A stretch of DNA of 6,302 bases. Origin: Streptomyces katrae. GTDB taxonomy: Bacteria; Actinomycetota; Actinomycetes; Streptomycetales; Streptomycetaceae. The notes under the pieces were generated by a model. The model had not been told where the DNA came from, ran no database searches, and saw only the letters and a program-made list of their open reading frames with translations. The translations under genes and the position numbers were made by a program. The DNA lies in NCBI RefSeq assembly GCF_000966975.1, contig NZ_JZWV01001153.1, positions 1 to 6,302 on the forward strand. The letters run 5' to 3'. This document shows positions 4,329 to 6,302 of this stretch, one piece after another (within the stretch, counting starts at the first letter, position 1; each line of letters starts with the position of its first letter).

Positions 4329-5912
4329 ATGACCGTTGTGGACCAGACTCCGAGCGAGCCGACGGACGCCCGCAGGCGCGTGGCCGAGCTGCACTCCCTC
4401 CGCGAGGAGGCCCGGCGCGGCCCCAGCGACCGCGCGACCGAGGCGCAGCACGCCAAGGGCAAGCTGACCGCCCGTGAGCGCATCGCGCTCCTGCTCGACG
4501 AAGGGTCCTTCCGGGAGGTCGAGCAGCTCCGCCGGCACCGGGCGACCGGCTTCGGCCTGGAGGCCAAGAAGCCCTACACCGACGGTGTCATCACCGGCTG
4601 GGGCACGGTCGAGGGCCGCACGGTCTTCGTCTACGCGCACGACTTCCGCATCTTCGGCGGCGCCCTGGGCGAGGCCCACGCCACCAAGATCCACAAGATC
4701 ATGGACATGGCCATCGCGGCCGGTGCCCCGCTGGTCTCCCTCAACGACGGCGCCGGCGCCCGCATCCAGGAGGGCGTCTCCGCCCTCGCCGGCTACGGCG
4801 GCATCTTCCAGCGCAACACCAAGGCCTCGGGCGTCATCCCGCAGATCTCGGTCATGCTGGGCCCCTGCGCCGGCGGCGCGGCCTACTCCCCGGCCCTGAC
4901 GGACTTCGTGTTCATGGTCCGGGACACCTCGCAGATGTTCATCACCGGCCCCGACGTCGTCCGCGCCGTCACCGGTGAGGAGATCAGCCAGAACGGCCTC
5001 GGCGGCGCCGACGTGCACGCCGAGACCTCGGGCGTCGCGCACTTCGCGTACGACGACGAGGAGACCTGCATCGCCGAGGTCCGCTACCTCATCACGATGC
5101 TCCCCTCGAACAACCGCGAGAACCCGCCGGTCCACGAGAACACCGACCCGGTCGACCGGCGTTCGGACGTCCTCCTGGACCTGGTCCCCGCCGACGGCAA
5201 CCGCCCGTACGACATGCTCAAGGTCATCGAGGAGCTCGTCGACGACGGCGACGTCCTGGAGATCCACGAGCGCTGGGCGCGCAACATCATCTGTGCCATG
5301 GCGCGGATGGACGGCCAGGTCGTCGGCATCATCGCCAACCAGCCCGGCCACCTCGCCGGTGTCCTGGACATCCACGCCTCCGAGAAGGCCGCGCGCTTCG
5401 TCCAGATGTGCGACGCCTTCAACATCCCGATCATCACGCTGCTGGACGTCCCCGGCTTCCTGCCGGGCGTCGACCAGGAGCACGGCGGCATCATCCGCCA
5501 CGGCGCCAAGCTGCTGTACGCGTACTGCAACGCCACGGTCCCGCGGATCTCCCTGATCCTGCGCAAGGCCTACGGCGGGGCGTACATCGTCATGGACTCC
5601 CAGTCCATCGGTGCCGACCTCACCTACGCCTGGCCCACCAACGAGATCGCCGTCATGGGCGCGGAGGGCGCGGCCAATGTGATCTTCCGTAAGCAGATCG
5701 CGGACGCCGAGGACCCCGAGGCCATGCGCGCCCGGATGGTCAAGGAGTACAAGGCCGAGCTGATGCACCCGTACTACGCGGCCGAGCGCGGTCTCGTCGA
5801 CGACGTCATCGACCCGGCCGAGACCCGCGGAGTGCTCGTCAGCGCCCTCGCGATGCTCCGCACCAAGCACGCCGATCTGCCGTCTCGCAAGCACGGCAAC
5901 CCGCCGCAGTAA
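4329..5912 (+). CDS. accB: Acetyl/propionyl-CoA carboxylase, carboxyltransferase (beta) subunit
   Basis: This subunit transfers the carboxyl group from carboxybiotin on the alpha subunit to acetyl-CoA or propionyl-CoA, making malonyl-CoA or methylmalonyl-CoA for fatty-acid, mycolate-like or polyketide synthesis. The 527 residues match the family length (about 530). The N-terminal crotonase-like domain (about 20-275) has AKGKLTARERI, DFRIFGGALGEAH, NDGAGARIQEGV and the oxyanion-hole segment GPCAGGAAYSPAL (178 onward, G183-A184). The C-terminal domain (about 285-520) has DVPGFLPGVDQEHGGIIRHGAKLLYAY and AYGGAYIVM with G417-A418. Residue 420 is Ile, as reported for S. coelicolor AccB; PccB has Asp at the matching site (422). 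The active form is expected to be a hexamer of beta with epsilon and a biotinylated alpha subunit encoded elsewhere. The ATG is chosen because the N-terminus matches remembered streptomycete AccB. accE follows after 24 nt. Confidence 0.95.
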   Translation: MTVVDQTPSEPTDARRRVAELHSLREEARRGPSDRATEAQHAKGKLTARERIALLLDEGSFREVEQLRRHRATGFGLEAKKPYTDGVITGWGTVEGRTVFVYAHDFRIFGGALGEAHATKIHKIMDMAIAAGAPLVSLNDGAGARIQEGVSALAGYGGIFQRNTKASGVIPQISVMLGPCAGGAAYSPALTDFVFMVRDTSQMFITGPDVVRAVTGEEISQNGLGGADVHAETSGVAHFAYDDEETCIAEVRYLITMLPSNNRENPPVHENTDPVDRRSDVLLDLVPADGNRPYDMLKVIEELVDDGDVLEIHERWARNIICAMARMDGQVVGIIANQPGHLAGVLDIHASEKAARFVQMCDAFNIPIITLLDVPGFLPGVDQEHGGIIRHGAKLLYAYCNATVPRISLILRKAYGGAYIVMDSQSIGADLTYAWPTNEIAVMGAEGAANVIFRKQIADAEDPEAMRARMVKEYKAELMHPYYAAERGLVDDVIDPAETRGVLVSALAMLRTKHADLPSRKHGNPPQ

Positions 5913-5920
5913 ACGAGCTG

Positions 5921-5925
5921 AGGAG
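5921..5925 (+). promoter_or_regulatory. Ribosome binding site of accE
   Basis: AGGAG lies 11 nt before the ATG at 5937 and 8 nt after the accB stop codon. It allows independent initiation on the accB-accE mRNA. Confidence 0.7.
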
Positions 5926-5936
5926 ACCTGCCGACG

Positions 5937-6137
5937 ATGAGCACCGCCACCGACACCCTGCTGAAGGTCGAGAAGGGCAACGCCGCGCCCGAGGAGCTGG
6001 CCGCGATCACTGCGATCCTGCTCGCCCGCGCCGCCGCCACCCCCGAGGAGGCCGCCCCGACCCGCCGTTCCACCGCCGGCTGGCGCCGGCTGGAGCGCAG
6101 CCGGGGCTTCCAGGCCCCGCACAGCTGGCAGGGCTGA
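5937..6137 (+). CDS. accE: Acyl-CoA carboxylase epsilon subunit
   Basis: The 66-residue protein has the two blocks typical of actinobacterial acyl-CoA carboxylase epsilon subunits. These are a helical N-terminal part (KVEKGNAAPEELAAITAILLARAAA, about 10-34) and a C-terminal GWRRLERSRGFQAPHSW (about 48-64), joined by a Pro/Arg linker. In S. coelicolor this small subunit binds the beta hexamer and raises carboxylase activity; it has no catalytic role itself. The family is restricted to actinobacteria and poorly conserved outside these blocks. The position 24 nt behind accB, with its own AGGAG, marks a two-gene operon that ends at the strong hairpin 22 nt after the stop codon. Confidence 0.93.
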   Translation: MSTATDTLLKVEKGNAAPEELAAITAILLARAAATPEEAAPTRRSTAGWRRLERSRGFQAPHSWQG

Positions 6138-6159
6138 GCAGCAGCAGCGCACACGTCAG

Positions 6160-6191
6160 AAGGCCCCGCACCGTCCACGGTGCGGGGCCTT
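6160..6191 (+). terminator. Strong terminator of the accB-accE operon
   Basis: A perfect 15-bp inverted repeat runs from AAGGCCCCGCACCGT (6160-6174) to ACGGTGCGGGGCCTT (6177-6191), leaving a very tight loop (probably 14 bp with a 4-nt loop). It lies 22 nt after the accE stop codon. The stem ends in TT without a longer T-run; because it starts with AA and ends with TT it would work in both directions. Confidence 0.85.
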
Positions 6192-6200
6192 CGTCGTGCG

Positions 6201-6246
6201 TACGGGTGCGCGTACGGGCACGGGACGGGTACGGGTACGGGTACGG
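6201..6246. repeat. ACGGGT hexamer repeat
   Basis: Three perfect tandem copies of ACGGGT occupy 6225-6242, with degenerate TACGGG-containing copies before them (from about 6201) and a partial copy after. The repeat fills the gap between two terminators and codes for nothing recognisable. It is a short simple-sequence repeat that may vary in copy number. Confidence 0.7.
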
Positions 6247-6248
6247 CG

Positions 6249-6278
6249 AAGGCCCCCGTGCAGGGGCACGGGGGCCTT
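6249..6278. terminator. Second strong hairpin terminator
   Basis: AAGGCCCCCGTGC (6249-6261) pairs perfectly with GCACGGGGGCCTT (6266-6278) around AGGG, followed by one further T. It resembles the first terminator in its AAGGCCCC...GGGGCCTT ends. It may back up the accB-accE terminator or end a convergent gene beyond the window. Confidence 0.8.
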
Positions 6279-6302
6279 TCGCAGCTGCGCTCCGATTACC
6301 GA

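Noticed and set aside
4287..6152. Minus-strand 621-codon ORF opposite accB-accE
   Set aside because: It is an antisense shadow of two well-recognised genes.
1..6302. tRNA, rRNA, CRISPR, insertion sequence or attachment site
   Set aside because: No cloverleaf, spaced direct-repeat array, transposase or integrase motif, or terminal inverted repeats were found on either strand by eye.

Overview
The window is GC-rich actinobacterial DNA, almost certainly from a Streptomyces or close relative. Codons end overwhelmingly in G or C, long antisense shadow ORFs lie opposite every gene, intergenic regions carry T-poor hairpins, and some -10 hexamers sit 6-7 nt before an ATG. The AccB and AccE proteins closely resemble the S. 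coelicolor proteins as I remember them. The order cimA ... accB-accE also fits the S. coelicolor SCO5529-SCO5536 neighbourhood from memory; neither point was searched.

Layout. Positions 1-368 hold no convincing gene, only a chain of stem-loops, one of them a textbook intrinsic terminator with a T-run 97 nt before the next start. Positions 369-1991 (+) encode a citramalate synthase-type DRE-TIM metallolyase (cimA), for isoleucine biosynthesis. Positions 2059-3426 (+) encode a secreted/membrane-anchored protein of unknown function with a Gly/Phe/Asp tail. It converges on a YceI-family lipid-binding protein (3447-4076, -), with 20 nt between the stop codons and a strong hairpin at the junction. 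The 252-nt divergent region 4077-4328 carries a well-formed yceI promoter flanked by a 14-bp direct repeat (likely operator), then the accB promoter region. Positions 4329-5912 (+) encode the acyl-CoA carboxylase carboxyltransferase beta subunit and 5937-6137 (+) its small epsilon subunit, which together form an operon. Two strong hairpin terminators, separated by a short ACGGGT repeat, close the window.

How it works together. AccB carries Ile at residue 420, the residue known to separate acetyl/propionyl-CoA-accepting AccB from propionyl-specific PccB (Asp) in S. coelicolor. The operon therefore probably supplies malonyl-CoA for fatty acids and polyketides, using a biotinylated alpha subunit encoded elsewhere. 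CimA also uses acetyl-CoA and feeds isoleucine, a source of branched fatty-acid starter units in Streptomyces, so the neighbourhood is loosely linked through acetyl-CoA and lipid metabolism.

This is mostly a conserved housekeeping region. I see no mobile element, CRISPR array, tRNA, rRNA or obvious new defence system. The points most worth a second look are the yceI operator repeats, the structured cimA leader, the His-to-Gln change in the expected metal-binding motif of CimA, and the uncharacterised Gly-rich membrane protein.
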